This document shows positions 1 to 8,513 of a DNA stretch of 64,000 bases, piece after piece. The notes under the pieces were generated by a model, which was given only the letters and a program-made list of their open reading frames with translations, ran no database searches and was not told the DNA's origin. Origin of the DNA: Scybalomonas sp905214925. GTDB taxonomy: Bacteria > Bacillota > Clostridia > Lachnospirales > Lachnospiraceae. The translations under genes were made by a program, and so were the position numbers. Each line of letters begins with the position of its first letter. Position 1 is the first letter of the stretch. The stretch is from positions 62,001-126,000 of the forward strand of contig CAJMOB010000008.1 in the NCBI GenBank assembly GCA_905214925.1. Direction: 5' to 3'.

Positions 1-699
1 ATCCAAATAAGCTTGATGATCTTGATCCCAATATTCATCAAACTTTTTCAATTTGACATAATCTTGAGGAGAACGGGAGTCATACATAAAAGGACCTGTT
101 CCAATCGGATTCTTATTATAATCCTCCACATTTTTAGGAACAATCCCTACAATTAAATACGCTAGGAACTCCGTATCCGCTTGCTTAAGATGGATCTCTA
201 TTGTCTTTTTATCTGGTATTTCTACGCTTTTGACATTAGAAAAAGCCGCTATCAATGGAGTACCTCCCTCCGTGATACCGGCGCATCGTTCAATCGAATA
301 CTTGACATCTTCCGCAGTAACTTCCGCCCCATTGTGGAACTTCACTCCGTCTCGCAGTTGAAACGTATAAATCTTCCCATCTTTTGAAATCGTATGCGAC
401 TTTGCTACTGCGTCTATATAATTTCCTGAACTATCAGGCTTTACTAGACCTTCATAAACATTAAACAGAACTTCTTTCGTTCCTGCCGCAACTGACTTGT
501 GTGGGTCAAGACTATCTAAATCTTGTGAAATTCCGACTACAATGGAACCTCCCATGGTTGGTTCCGCATTTGTTTCTTGAGAACTTGTACTATTTAAAGT
601 CGACTCTTTACCCTCTTCCTTCTCGCCACGGCAACCGCCGAGTACAAGTATCAGGGTAAGTGCAAAGAGAAGTAAACATATGTTTTTTACTCTTTTCAT
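1..699 (-). CDS. Oligopeptide/dipeptide ABC transporter substrate-binding lipoprotein (partial)
   Basis: Reading leftward from an ATG at 699 gives 233 codons open to the window edge, so only the N-terminal half is present (family members have about 500-550 residues). It begins with a lipoprotein signal peptide: a basic start (MKRVKN), a hydrophobic stretch, then lipobox LGGC with Cys at about residue 22, followed by a Ser/Thr/Glu-rich linker. The mature part (GGSIVVGISQDLDSLDPHKS, then VLFNVYEGLV and YTFQLRDGVKFHNGAEVTAEDV) is typical of SBP_bac_5 proteins, which deliver peptides (sometimes nickel or sugars) to a membrane ABC importer. The substrate cannot be read from this part. The permease and ATPase genes would be expected further left. 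A GGAGAT Shine-Dalgarno precedes the ATG. Confidence 0.88.
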   Translation of the reverse strand, partial: MKRVKNICLLLFALTLILVLGGCRGEKEEGKESTLNSTSSQETNAEPTMGGSIVVGISQDLDSLDPHKSVAAGTKEVLFNVYEGLVKPDSSGNYIDAVAKSHTISKDGKIYTFQLRDGVKFHNGAEVTAEDVKYSIERCAGITEGGTPLIAAFSNVKSVEIPDKKTIEIHLKQADTEFLAYLIVGIVPKNVEDYNKNPIGTGPFMYDSRSPQDYVKLKKFDEYWDQDHQAYLD

Positions 700-907
700 A
701 ATATCTCCTTTTCTTCTCAGTTCTCTCATTATACAATTGTCAAGGTCATTGTACAGAAATTATTCAAAAAATTCAAGTTTATTTTTTAATGCATAAGTTA
801 ATTTTCTTATTTATGGGAATAAATATTGACTTTCCATGATAAAATCACATATCGTATTGCCAATTTTTTTGCAAAATTTTCTACAATAAACAAAGTATGC
901 TATAACA

Positions 908-954
908 TAAAAAAGTCTTCGGAACTAAGGTTTTCCTAATTCCAAAGACTTTTT
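908..954 (-). terminator. Intrinsic terminator after the ferredoxin gene
   Basis: A long inverted repeat (AAAGTCTT... and ...AAGACTTT arms with an inner GGAA/TTCC extension) is followed on the minus strand by a T run, 16 bases past the ferredoxin stop. The A/T tracts on both sides make it potentially bidirectional. Confidence 0.8.
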
Positions 955-969
955 AACTATTTTATAATA

Positions 970-1161
970 TTAATCTTCCTCAATATCAATCGCAGAAACT
1001 GGACATTCATCTCTTGCTTCTATGGCTTGGCTCTCTGAACCATTTGGCACTTCGCTTCCGATTGCTCTTGCCACTCCATCATCTGTCATCTCAAATACTT
1101 CTGGCCCGATACTTGCGCACATTCCACAACCAATACAATTGTCATTTACATTTGCTTTCAT
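970..1161 (-). CDS. Small [4Fe-4S] ferredoxin, single-cluster type
   Basis: A 63-residue acidic ferredoxin acting as a cytoplasmic electron carrier. The cluster motif CIGCGMC supplies Cys9, Cys12 and Cys15, and the fourth ligand is Cys53 in ECPVSAI. This is the layout of single-cluster bacterial ferredoxins. The Cys that usually precedes Pro in the first motif is Gly here (CASIGP), so neither a second cluster nor the disulfide seen in some relatives is possible. Two in-frame ATGs exist: the one at 1167 directly abuts GGAGGT, whereas the one at 1161 lies six bases from it, so 1161 is the better start. It is monocistronic, ending at a strong terminator. Confidence 0.9.
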   Translation of the reverse strand: MKANVNDNCIGCGMCASIGPEVFEMTDDGVARAIGSEVPNGSESQAIEARDECPVSAIDIEED

Positions 1162-1301
1162 TTTCATACCTCCATTGAATAAAAATCTTTTCGTTTTGAT
1201 ACAAACTTAGTCTTTCCATTTTGGAGGATTTCAAACATAAATTTAGAAGAAACCTATCGAAAAATTTTATCTTATTTCGAAAATTTATCTACTTTCTATC
1301 T

Positions 1302-2438
1302 TTAAATATTATCAATGAACTCATCAATATAGATTAACGCCGCTCCTGCTGCTGCCGCCTCTACTCGATATTGACATTGAAATAAATAATCTTTTGCTTC
1401 ATCTCCAAACGGATCCATTTCATCTATCTCTTTATATAAATCTTCCATATATTCTCCAAGATAAGCTCCTACATGTCCACCTAAAATGATAACCCCATCA
1501 AATAACATACGAATATTATGAATTGCAATTCTTAGATAGTATAAATACCTCTCCCATAAAACAATAGCATTTTCATCTTTCTTTTTTAATAACTCAAAAA
1601 ATTCTTCTAAATTACCATCTGTATATTGATCTAACTTGGTTGCCTTACATACCGTATCAAAACAACCTAATTTTCCACAATAACATCTTTCTTTACTCTC
1701 TGGAGCAATCATCATATGCCCGATTTCCCCACCTTTATGGGTGTTACCTTCATATCCTTTTCTTTTAATAATAACGGCTCCTCCAACACTATTGCTTAAG
1801 CTAATATAAAAAGCATTATTAATCGTATCATCGATCCATACTTCCGCATATCCAGCTACATTAGAATCATGAAATAATCTACTTTTATATGGAATATATT
1901 TTGCAATTTCTTCTCTTGTTTTTCCTGTGAATCCAAGAGTTTTTCCATATATCACTTGTTCTCCATCTTCTGACACTAGCCCTGGAACCGCAATTCCTAC
2001 TCCTAAAAGCTCCTCTTCCCCAATATTGGCTTTTTCTTTGATAGTCTCCACAACGTCCGCAATTTTCTTTAAATAATCTTCACTTTCTAAATTAAATAAT
2101 ACCGTTTCTTTGATTAAAGCAACAACGTTACCTGATAGATCTACCGCTACTCCATTAATATGATGTTCTGTAATGTAAATTCCGATTGCCATTCTCACAT
2201 CGTTTATGCAAGTATATGCTGTAGCATTTCTTCCTCCTGTATTTGTAATCTTCTTTGAGGAATCAATCAATCCTTTTTCTTTTAAATAATCTAAATTTTG
2301 AGTTACAGTTGGCAAACTCAACTGTAATCCTACAACAATATCTTGCTTTGATACTGCCTTATTTTTACGAATATATTGATAAATCTTTTTTCTATTTTGT
2401 ATTTTAATTTCATTTGGACTTAACTTATTTTGATTCAT
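1302..2438 (-). CDS. ROK-family transcriptional regulator (XylR/NagC-like)
   Basis: 378 residues. An N-terminal winged helix-turn-helix (about 10-70, with SKQDIVVGLQLSLPTVTQNL) is fused to a ROK sugar-binding domain. The ROK signature shows as GEIGHMMI near residue 240 and the zinc motif CYCGKLGCFDTVC near 250-262; the Glu commonly following GC in that motif is Asp here. Such proteins repress sugar-uptake operons until a sugar or sugar phosphate binds. It lies directly downstream of the polyol/ABC operon but beyond that operon's terminator, and has its own promoter, so it is probably that operon's local regulator. Effector unknown. Confidence 0.88.
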   Translation of the reverse strand: MNQNKLSPNEIKIQNRKKIYQYIRKNKAVSKQDIVVGLQLSLPTVTQNLDYLKEKGLIDSSKKITNTGGRNATAYTCINDVRMAIGIYITEHHINGVAVDLSGNVVALIKETVLFNLESEDYLKKIADVVETIKEKANIGEEELLGVGIAVPGLVSEDGEQVIYGKTLGFTGKTREEIAKYIPYKSRLFHDSNVAGYAEVWIDDTINNAFYISLSNSVGGAVIIKRKGYEGNTHKGGEIGHMMIAPESKERCYCGKLGCFDTVCKATKLDQYTDGNLEEFFELLKKKDENAIVLWERYLYYLRIAIHNIRMLFDGVIILGGHVGAYLGEYMEDLYKEIDEMDPFGDEAKDYLFQCQYRVEAAAAGAALIYIDEFIDNI

Positions 2439-2619
2439 TTCTCTTCCCTTACCTACTTTATGATCTACTTTTCATGTTTCTATAACTACCTTCTATCTTT
2501 TCATAACCTCTTATTAACTAGCTTTCTCATTTCAATCCCATTTACAAGTGCATTCTATTAAGGCTTCCCTCATGCTCCTGTTTCATTGCACTAGTATTTG
2601 TGCTTCACTGCTTTTTTTC

Positions 2620-2648
2620 ATTATATCATGTAAACAATCCGATGTCAT
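2620..2648 (-). promoter_or_regulatory. Predicted sigma-A promoter of the ROK regulator
   Basis: On the minus strand ATGACA (2643-2648) is separated by 17 bases from a perfect TATAAT (2620-2625). The start site would fall near 2613, leaving a leader of about 175 nt before the ATG at 2438. Confidence 0.55.
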
Positions 2649-2727
2649 GTGCCATGGTGAACATGAAAAACACGTTCTACGAATTTCTCTGACTTGCGGT
2701 CAGTCATCATAAACTTTTGTTACATAG

Positions 2728-2762
2728 GAAAAAGATCCAGCAAGTTTCTCCACTGGATCTTA
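2728..2762 (-). terminator. Intrinsic terminator of the polyol/ABC operon
   Basis: Arms GATCCAG (2734-2740) and CTGGATC (2753-2759), followed on the minus strand by TTTTTCC, about 20 bases beyond the permease stop. Confidence 0.8.
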
Positions 2763-2781
2763 TCTTTTTCCCTTTCATTCT

Positions 2782-3729
2782 TTAATTTGCACGCTTTTTA
2801 TTTTGAAGACAATCAAAGCCTACTGCCAATCCTAAAATCACACCTTTTACAAGCATTTGTACATAAGAACTGACATTCATAAGCACCATTCCATTTGTCA
2901 ATACACCAATAATTAACACACCCGCAATTACATTAGAAAATTTACCGTAACCACCGCTTACGGAAACTCCTCCTAATACGACACAAGTGATAACATCAAA
3001 TTCATATCCTTTTCCAGCCGTTGGCTGTCCCGAATTTGTTCGAGACAGCATAACAATTCCTGCTAGTCCAGCGAAAAACCCTGATAATGAATAAATTAAA
3101 TATTTTATTTTACCTACATTGATTCCTGATAATCTAGCGGCTTCTTCATTTCCACCTACTGCATAAAAATATCGACCAAAGTATGTTTTATTTAAAATAA
3201 AACTTCCTACAGCAAAGCACAAAATCATAATAATAACCGGAATTGGTATTGGACCTAAATACCCTTGCCCAATCACTTTGAAATTTTCATCAAATCCATA
3301 AACTGGTGTACCACCACAGAGCAAATAAGAAATTCCTTCAAAAACAATCTGAGAAGCAAACGTTGCAATTAAAGCTGGCATTTTTACTGTGGAGACCATA
3401 AATCCATTTAATGTTCCAATTAATGTTGCCAAAATTAAAGAACATAGAATAGCAAGCCACATATTCATTCCACAACGCACCATAAGCATTGCACAAATAA
3501 TATTGACAAACGTAATAATAGAACCAGTCGCTAAATCAATACCAGCGATTAAAATTACAAATGTCATTCCAATAGAAGCAATTCCATACATAGAGACTTG
3601 ACGAGCAATCATAATCAAATTATTGGGTGCTATAAATCTAGTATTTGCAATTGTAAAAGCAATAAATAGAACAACAAGAACTAACCAAATTGCCTTATCT
3701 TTCATCTGGTAAATTATTTTTTCTTTCAT
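2782..3729 (-). CDS. Ribose-type ABC transporter permease (RbsC-like)
   Basis: 315 residues, almost entirely hydrophobic, with about nine or ten predicted membrane spans. It matches the branched sugar permease family (BPD_transp_2). Diagnostic stretches are FVILIAGIDLATGSIITFV, the cytoplasmic loop YAVGGNEEAARLSGINV that contacts the ATPase, and the C-terminal VVLGGVSVSGGYGKFSNVIAGVL. It is the last gene of the operon, three bases after the ATPase stop, and forms the membrane channel with the two neighbouring upstream genes. A carbohydrate or polyol substrate is inferred from the dehydrogenases and kinase in the same operon. Confidence 0.93.
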   Translation of the reverse strand: MKEKIIYQMKDKAIWLVLVVLFIAFTIANTRFIAPNNLIMIARQVSMYGIASIGMTFVILIAGIDLATGSIITFVNIICAMLMVRCGMNMWLAILCSLILATLIGTLNGFMVSTVKMPALIATFASQIVFEGISYLLCGGTPVYGFDENFKVIGQGYLGPIPIPVIIMILCFAVGSFILNKTYFGRYFYAVGGNEEAARLSGINVGKIKYLIYSLSGFFAGLAGIVMLSRTNSGQPTAGKGYEFDVITCVVLGGVSVSGGYGKFSNVIAGVLIIGVLTNGMVLMNVSSYVQMLVKGVILGLAVGFDCLQNKKRAN

Positions 3730-3732
3730 ATC

Positions 3733-5241
3733 TTATTTTCCTTCCACCTCTATAACTGTAGATGCAAATGTCATAATTTGATCCGGATTAAACTCTTCTT
3801 TTTTGAGTTCTCCCGATATTCGACCTTCTGACAAAACAATAATTCTATCTGACATTCCCATTAATTCTTCCATTTCCGAGGAAATCAACAAGATTGTCTT
3901 TCCATTTTCTACGAGCCTATTCATTAACTTATAAATTTCATATTTAGCACCAATGTCAATTCCCCTTGTCGGTTCATCTAAAATAATAAGTTCTGAATCC
4001 GCAGCCATCCACTTTGCAAGAATAACCTTTTGTTGATTTCCACCACTTAAATTTTTAACTAATTGATTTAAGTTTGGTGTCTTAATTCCCAATTCCTTTT
4101 TATATTTTTGTGCGATTTCCTTTTCTTTTTTAGCATTAATCACACTTAATTTTGATATTCTCTTATAAATAGGCATATTGATATTATTTTGTATCGAGTT
4201 TCCGAGCAGTGCTCCATGCCGTTTTCTATCTTCTGGAACTAATGCAATTCCTAGACCAATAGCTTCTTTAGGACTTTTCGGTTCAATTTCTTTTCCATGA
4301 AACAGCATTTTTCCTGATTTTTTCCGTACTGCTCCAAATATCATTTCTGCTAGTTCCGTTCTACCTGCACCTACAAGACCTCCAAGTCCTAGAATTTCGC
4401 CTTTATGTATTTTTAAATCAATATCATAATCTCCATTTCCACAGAGTCCTTCAAGTTCTAACACAACTTCTTTGTCATCAATACAAGATGCTCTAGATGG
4501 ATAAGTTTCTTTTAAATCTCGTCCTACCATTAGATGGATTAATTCATCAACAACGCTGTCTTTTGTAATTAATGTTTTTATATATTCTCCATCTCTAAGA
4601 ACAACAATTCTATCTGATAAACGATAAATTTCGTCCAATCTATGGGAGATATAGATAATAGAAACCCCTTTTTTTCTTAACAATTCTACTACAGCAAACA
4701 TACTTTCCACTTCTGCTGATGTAAGAGGAGCAGAAGGTTCATCCATAATCAAGATTTGAGCATTTTGTTGAATTGCTTTTGCGATCTCAACCATCTGTTG
4801 ATATCCCACTGTTAGATCTTTTACTAATGTCTTTGGATCAATTCGGATGTTTAACTCCTCAAATGCCTTTTTCGCTTCTTCTTCCATAGCCTTTTTATCA
4901 ATTAAAATTCCATTTCGAATTGGACGTCCTAAAAATAAATTTTCTGCTGCAGATAACTCACCAATATTATTAAACTCTTGATAAATAATAGCAATTCCAT
5001 TTTCTGCTGCAAGCTGCGGAGTCATAGATGTAAATTCTTTCCCATTTATAATAATTTTTCCTGATGTTGGAATTACCGCACCCGAACACGTTTTTATCAA
5101 AGTTGATTTTCCCGCACCATTTTCACCAATTAACGCTAAGACTTCTCCCTTTTTCAGCTCTAGAGAAACATCTTTTAATGCAACAACACCCGGATATTCT
5201 TTCCGAATATGCTGTAACTGTAACACATATTCATCCTTCAT
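3733..5241 (-). CDS. Ribose-type ABC transporter ATP-binding protein (RbsA/MglA-like), two ATPase domains
   Basis: 502 residues with two ABC cassettes in tandem, as usual for sugar ATPases of this family. The first has Walker A GENGAGKST, signature LTVGYQQ and Walker B ILIMDEPSAPL. The second has the degenerate Walker A GLVGAGRTEL, signature LSGGNQQ and Walker B LIILDEPTRGID. These features are normal for RbsA, MglA and XylG. It works with the downstream permease and the upstream binding protein to energise sugar uptake at the membrane. GAGG lies upstream of the ATG. Confidence 0.95.
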   Translation of the reverse strand: MKDEYVLQLQHIRKEYPGVVALKDVSLELKKGEVLALIGENGAGKSTLIKTCSGAVIPTSGKIIINGKEFTSMTPQLAAENGIAIIYQEFNNIGELSAAENLFLGRPIRNGILIDKKAMEEEAKKAFEELNIRIDPKTLVKDLTVGYQQMVEIAKAIQQNAQILIMDEPSAPLTSAEVESMFAVVELLRKKGVSIIYISHRLDEIYRLSDRIVVLRDGEYIKTLITKDSVVDELIHLMVGRDLKETYPSRASCIDDKEVVLELEGLCGNGDYDIDLKIHKGEILGLGGLVGAGRTELAEMIFGAVRKKSGKMLFHGKEIEPKSPKEAIGLGIALVPEDRKRHGALLGNSIQNNINMPIYKRISKLSVINAKKEKEIAQKYKKELGIKTPNLNQLVKNLSGGNQQKVILAKWMAADSELIILDEPTRGIDIGAKYEIYKLMNRLVENGKTILLISSEMEELMGMSDRIIVLSEGRISGELKKEEFNPDQIMTFASTVIEVEGK

Positions 5242-5300
5242 ATTGTATCCTCACAAACTTTACTTATACTTGCTTATTTCCTCGCTCTTCTTACAAATAC

Positions 5301-6287
5301 TTACTTATAATCTGCAAGATATGTTTCTACATTGTCTTTATTAATTGTTGTCAATGGTCTTAAAACATTCTGTGTTTCAAACGTTTCACCTTTTAACAAT
5401 TTTTCATACATTTCTACACAAGCCTCTGCTGTCTTTTTATCAGAACCTTCAAATCCGATAGAAGTATTACTTGCTTCATTATTTAAAATCGCTTCTAATT
5501 GTTGTTTTGTGGCATCTGGTGAAAAAATTCCCATATCCTCTGGAATCTTTTTATTCGTTGCAACCATAAACGCCTGATTTGTTCCAATATCTCCTCCTGA
5601 ACTAACGACACAAACAACTTTACAATCTGGATTTGCTTGTAAAATCGTTTCCATATTAGATTGTGCATCATTCGCAATTAACGCTGGCTGTACAGCAACA
5701 ATTTCATAATTTTCTTTCGCTGTCTCCTCTAACCCTTCTAAAATCCCCTGTTCTCTTTCCAACAATGTAGGAGTTTGTGGATAATCCATAATTGCTACCT
5801 TTGCCTTATTATCTTTGGAATAATATTGATTGATAAAATTACCTGCTTCTTTTCCAATTTCCTTTCCAAGCTCTGTATTATCCAGCACCCAATTGACATC
5901 TGTATTTTTCATCTCATCATCCCAACACATTACTTTAATTCCTGCATCTCTTGCTTGTTGGCATACATCTTCTAACGCATTTGGATCGGATGGATGAACC
6001 ATGATCATATCACAACCAGAAGTAATAAAATTCTCTATCTGACTAATTTGTGTTGCAGAATTATCTTTGCAATCAACAATCGTATAGTCCCATCCCTTTT
6101 CCTTTAACAATTTTTCTACTTCTCCAAAAACGCCAGCCCAATAGTTATTTTCTAAAGATTGAATTGTAATCCCCACTTTATAAGTCCCATCTTTTTTCTC
6201 ACTTGCATTAACATTACTTCCACCACATCCCATTAATCCAAATGTTAATAATAAAGTCACTATTAACAAACATGCTCTCTTTTTCAT
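5301..6287 (-). CDS. Sugar ABC transporter substrate-binding lipoprotein (RbsB-like)
   Basis: 328 residues. The signal peptide ends in lipobox LMGC, so the mature protein is a membrane-anchored lipoprotein outside the cell. The rest is a type-I periplasmic-binding fold (Peripla_BP_4): YKVGITIQSLENNYWAGVF at the start, ENFITSGCDMIMVHPSDPNAL in the first lobe, and VLDNTELGKEIGKEAGNFINQYY in the hinge region. Together with the downstream ATPase and permease it makes a complete importer. Its ligand is probably the polyol or sugar oxidised by the dehydrogenases of the same operon. Strong AGGAGG ribosome binding site. Confidence 0.93.
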   Translation of the reverse strand: MKKRACLLIVTLLLTFGLMGCGGSNVNASEKKDGTYKVGITIQSLENNYWAGVFGEVEKLLKEKGWDYTIVDCKDNSATQISQIENFITSGCDMIMVHPSDPNALEDVCQQARDAGIKVMCWDDEMKNTDVNWVLDNTELGKEIGKEAGNFINQYYSKDNKAKVAIMDYPQTPTLLEREQGILEGLEETAKENYEIVAVQPALIANDAQSNMETILQANPDCKVVCVVSSGGDIGTNQAFMVATNKKIPEDMGIFSPDATKQQLEAILNNEASNTSIGFEGSDKKTAEACVEMYEKLLKGETFETQNVLRPLTTINKDNVETYLADYK

Positions 6288-6368
6288 AACAAATACCTCC
6301 TATACCATTTTTACTTTCTCTATCCAATACTAGAAACTCTAACAACTTTTATTTTACTTTCTTCGAAA

Positions 6369-7145
6369 CTAAAAACAGGTAAATGCTCCATCTACAACAA
6401 AATCAGAGCCTGTTGTAAAACTACTTGTATCCCCTGCAAGATAAACACAAATAGACTGTAACTCTTCTGGATCGCCTAATCGACCAAGAGGAGCCATCCC
6501 ATTCCATTGCTCAATTAATGGTACTAAGTCCTCTGAATTCTTAATCAATTCTGTTCCTATGTATCCTGGACTAATACAATTAACCCGTACATTTCGTTTT
6601 GCCCATTCCACTGCCAAAGATTTTGTTAACATAATAACTCCAGCTTTTGAAGCATTATAAGCACATTGTGGTTGAGGTACATTCACAATATGTCCTGACA
6701 TAGATGCTGTATTAATAATAGAACCTCCTCCATGAGCTAACATATATCTTCCTGCTGTCACCGCTGTTAAATATACTCCTGTAAGATTAATATCAATCAC
6801 TTTTTTCCACTGTTCAAATGTCATAGTCTCTGCTGGTTCATTAATACAAATTCCCGCATTACAAAATGCAACATCGAGTCCTCCTAACTCTGAAACAACT
6901 GTTTCTACCATCTTTTCTACTTCTTCTGGCTTTGTTACATCTACTTTCACAGCAATAGCCTTCACATGATTGGACTGTTCAATTTCTTTTGCTGTTTTTT
7001 TCGCTTCTTCTATATCGATATCTACAATTGCTACATCTGCACCAGCTTCAGCAAAAGCAATCGCTACGCTTTTTCCAATCCCTCGTGCACCACCAGTTAC
7101 AAAAATCTTTTTCCCATCCAATCTCATCTTTTCAATAATTCCCAT
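6369..7145 (-). CDS. Short-chain dehydrogenase/reductase (polyol or ketose type)
   Basis: 258 residues, a classical SDR. The NAD(P)-binding TGGARGIGKS motif is near residue 18, Asp-rich VDIDIEE follows beta-2 (suggesting NAD), CNAG is near residue 90, and the catalytic YNASK motif follows an INTASMSG Ser. Similar proteins include arabinitol, sorbitol and gluconate dehydrogenases, but the exact substrate is not readable. It lies between the zinc dehydrogenase and the transporter genes, which supports a second redox step in polyol catabolism. A 257-base gap with its own TATAAT-like site and the shared operator-like motif lies upstream, so a secondary promoter is possible. Confidence 0.88.
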   Translation of the reverse strand: MGIIEKMRLDGKKIFVTGGARGIGKSVAIAFAEAGADVAIVDIDIEEAKKTAKEIEQSNHVKAIAVKVDVTKPEEVEKMVETVVSELGGLDVAFCNAGICINEPAETMTFEQWKKVIDINLTGVYLTAVTAGRYMLAHGGGSIINTASMSGHIVNVPQPQCAYNASKAGVIMLTKSLAVEWAKRNVRVNCISPGYIGTELIKNSEDLVPLIEQWNGMAPLGRLGDPEELQSICVYLAGDTSSFTTGSDFVVDGAFTCF

Positions 7146-7278
7146 TTTGCTACTCCTTCCCTAATAAGCTATTTCTTACACTTGTAGTCAGCAGTCAAAT
7201 ATCTTTTCTAGAGAAATTTAAAACTTTTTTCTTTTTCTAAACTCTCAACGTATCTGACTGCTTTATCTCATTAAAATC

Positions 7279-7304
7279 ATTTTATAAAATATATTTATAA
7301 AACT
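7279..7304 (-). promoter_or_regulatory. Operator-like AT-rich dyad ahead of the SDR gene, matching the main operon promoter
   Basis: The 26 bases on the minus strand share 20 of 26 positions with 10077-10102, including an identical first 11 bases AGTTTTATAAA. Both lie just downstream of a TATAAT/TAGTAT-like -10 (here TATAAT at 7334-7339, with a poor -35). This fits a common repressor, possibly the neighbouring ROK protein. AT-richness lowers the certainty. Confidence 0.35.
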
Positions 7305-7402
7305 TATTTCTATATCTTATAGCTTTTTCTCAAATTATACAATTCCCAATATTACACAAACTTTTTTCGTTATTTTTAGTTAATTTTCATATATTTTTCT
7401 AT

Positions 7403-8452
7403 TTATTTCGTTATTTTTATAACACTTTTTACTATTTCATCTTTTTCAGCAATACTTCGATCCATCCCAATTTGAATTGCATCAAAATCAAATATATGTG
7501 TTACTAATCCTTTTAAATTAACCTTTCCTTGTTCCACTGCGTCAATAGCAAGGGGATAAATATTTCGATATCGGAACACAGTTTTAAATGTTATTTCTTT
7601 ATCAAGTGCAAGACTCATCATCAAATTCATCATTCCTGTTTTTCCATAACCAACAAGAACAATATTCGCTCCTTTACATACCACTTGAATCGCTTGATTG
7701 ACTGTTAACTCTGTGCCTGCAGTTTCGATAGCAAGATCAAATCCATTTCCTTTTGTTAGCTCATTGGCTTTTTTCAGCACATCCTCTTTTTTTCCATGAA
7801 TGACCCCTGTTGCCCCTAGTTCTAAAGCCTTATCCAATCTTTTTTGCACAATATCTACAACAAAAACTTTCGAAACTCCACACGCTTTTAATGCCATCAT
7901 AGATACAAGTCCAATGCACCCAGCTCCAAATACAATAGCACTTTGTCCAATATGAGCCTCCCCTTGATTAGCTGCATGAAATCCTACTGCCAATGGCTCT
8001 ATTAAGGCTCCTTCTAATGTACTCACATTATCTGGTAATCGAAAACATAAATCTGCGGGATGAGATACATATTCCTGAAAAACACCATCTACAGGCGGTG
8101 TCGCAAAAAATACAACATCGGAGCATAGATTATATTTTCCTTCTTTACAAAACTTACATTTACCACAAGTCTTTCCAGGTTCTAATGCAACCTTATCCCC
8201 AACTTTTAAATTTTTTACCTTTTCTCCCACTTGAATCACTTCTCCACTAGGTTCATGGCCTAAGACAAATGGAGGCTTTACAATATAATCTCCAATTTTT
8301 CCATTTTCATAGTAATGCATATCACTTCCACAGATGCCTACATACTCCAATTTTACTAATACTTCATCCTCTTTTATATGTGGTATTGGTCTCTCTATGT
8401 ATTCAATTTTTCCAATTCCACTCATAACTGCTACTTTCATCATCTTCTCCAT
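7403..8452 (-). CDS. Zinc-dependent polyol dehydrogenase (sorbitol/xylitol dehydrogenase family)
   Basis: 349 residues, medium-chain dehydrogenase. Catalytic zinc ligands are the Cys in VGICGSDMHYYENG and the GHE motif near residue 65. Structural zinc ligands are the four Cys of CGKCKFCKEGKYNLC near 95-109. The Rossmann motif is VFGAGCIGL near 175. GSDMHYYENGKIGDYIV is highly typical of sorbitol/xylitol dehydrogenases, which oxidise a polyol to a ketose with NAD. Its placement between an FGGY kinase and a sugar importer agrees with oxidation of an imported pentitol or hexitol. GGAGG precedes the ATG. Confidence 0.92.
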   Translation of the reverse strand: MEKMMKVAVMSGIGKIEYIERPIPHIKEDEVLVKLEYVGICGSDMHYYENGKIGDYIVKPPFVLGHEPSGEVIQVGEKVKNLKVGDKVALEPGKTCGKCKFCKEGKYNLCSDVVFFATPPVDGVFQEYVSHPADLCFRLPDNVSTLEGALIEPLAVGFHAANQGEAHIGQSAIVFGAGCIGLVSMMALKACGVSKVFVVDIVQKRLDKALELGATGVIHGKKEDVLKKANELTKGNGFDLAIETAGTELTVNQAIQVVCKGANIVLVGYGKTGMMNLMMSLALDKEITFKTVFRYRNIYPLAIDAVEQGKVNLKGLVTHIFDFDAIQIGMDRSIAEKDEIVKSVIKITK

Positions 8453-8513
8453 ATTCTTTCCTCCTCACTTCCTAATACAAAATGTTATCATTTCTTTTAT
8501 TCACTCTTTCTTA

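Larger units (their letters stand above)
2439..2781. other. Intergenic region upstream of the ROK gene
   Basis: This 343-base stretch holds the terminator of the polyol operon and the ROK promoter. The predicted ROK mRNA leader is long (about 175 nt) with no obvious riboswitch or ORF; I see no further gene here. Confidence 0.6.

Noticed and set aside
2649..2700. Catabolite-responsive (cre-like) element near the ROK promoter
   Set aside because: GAAAAACACGTTCT is only loosely similar to the cre consensus and misplaced relative to the operon start.
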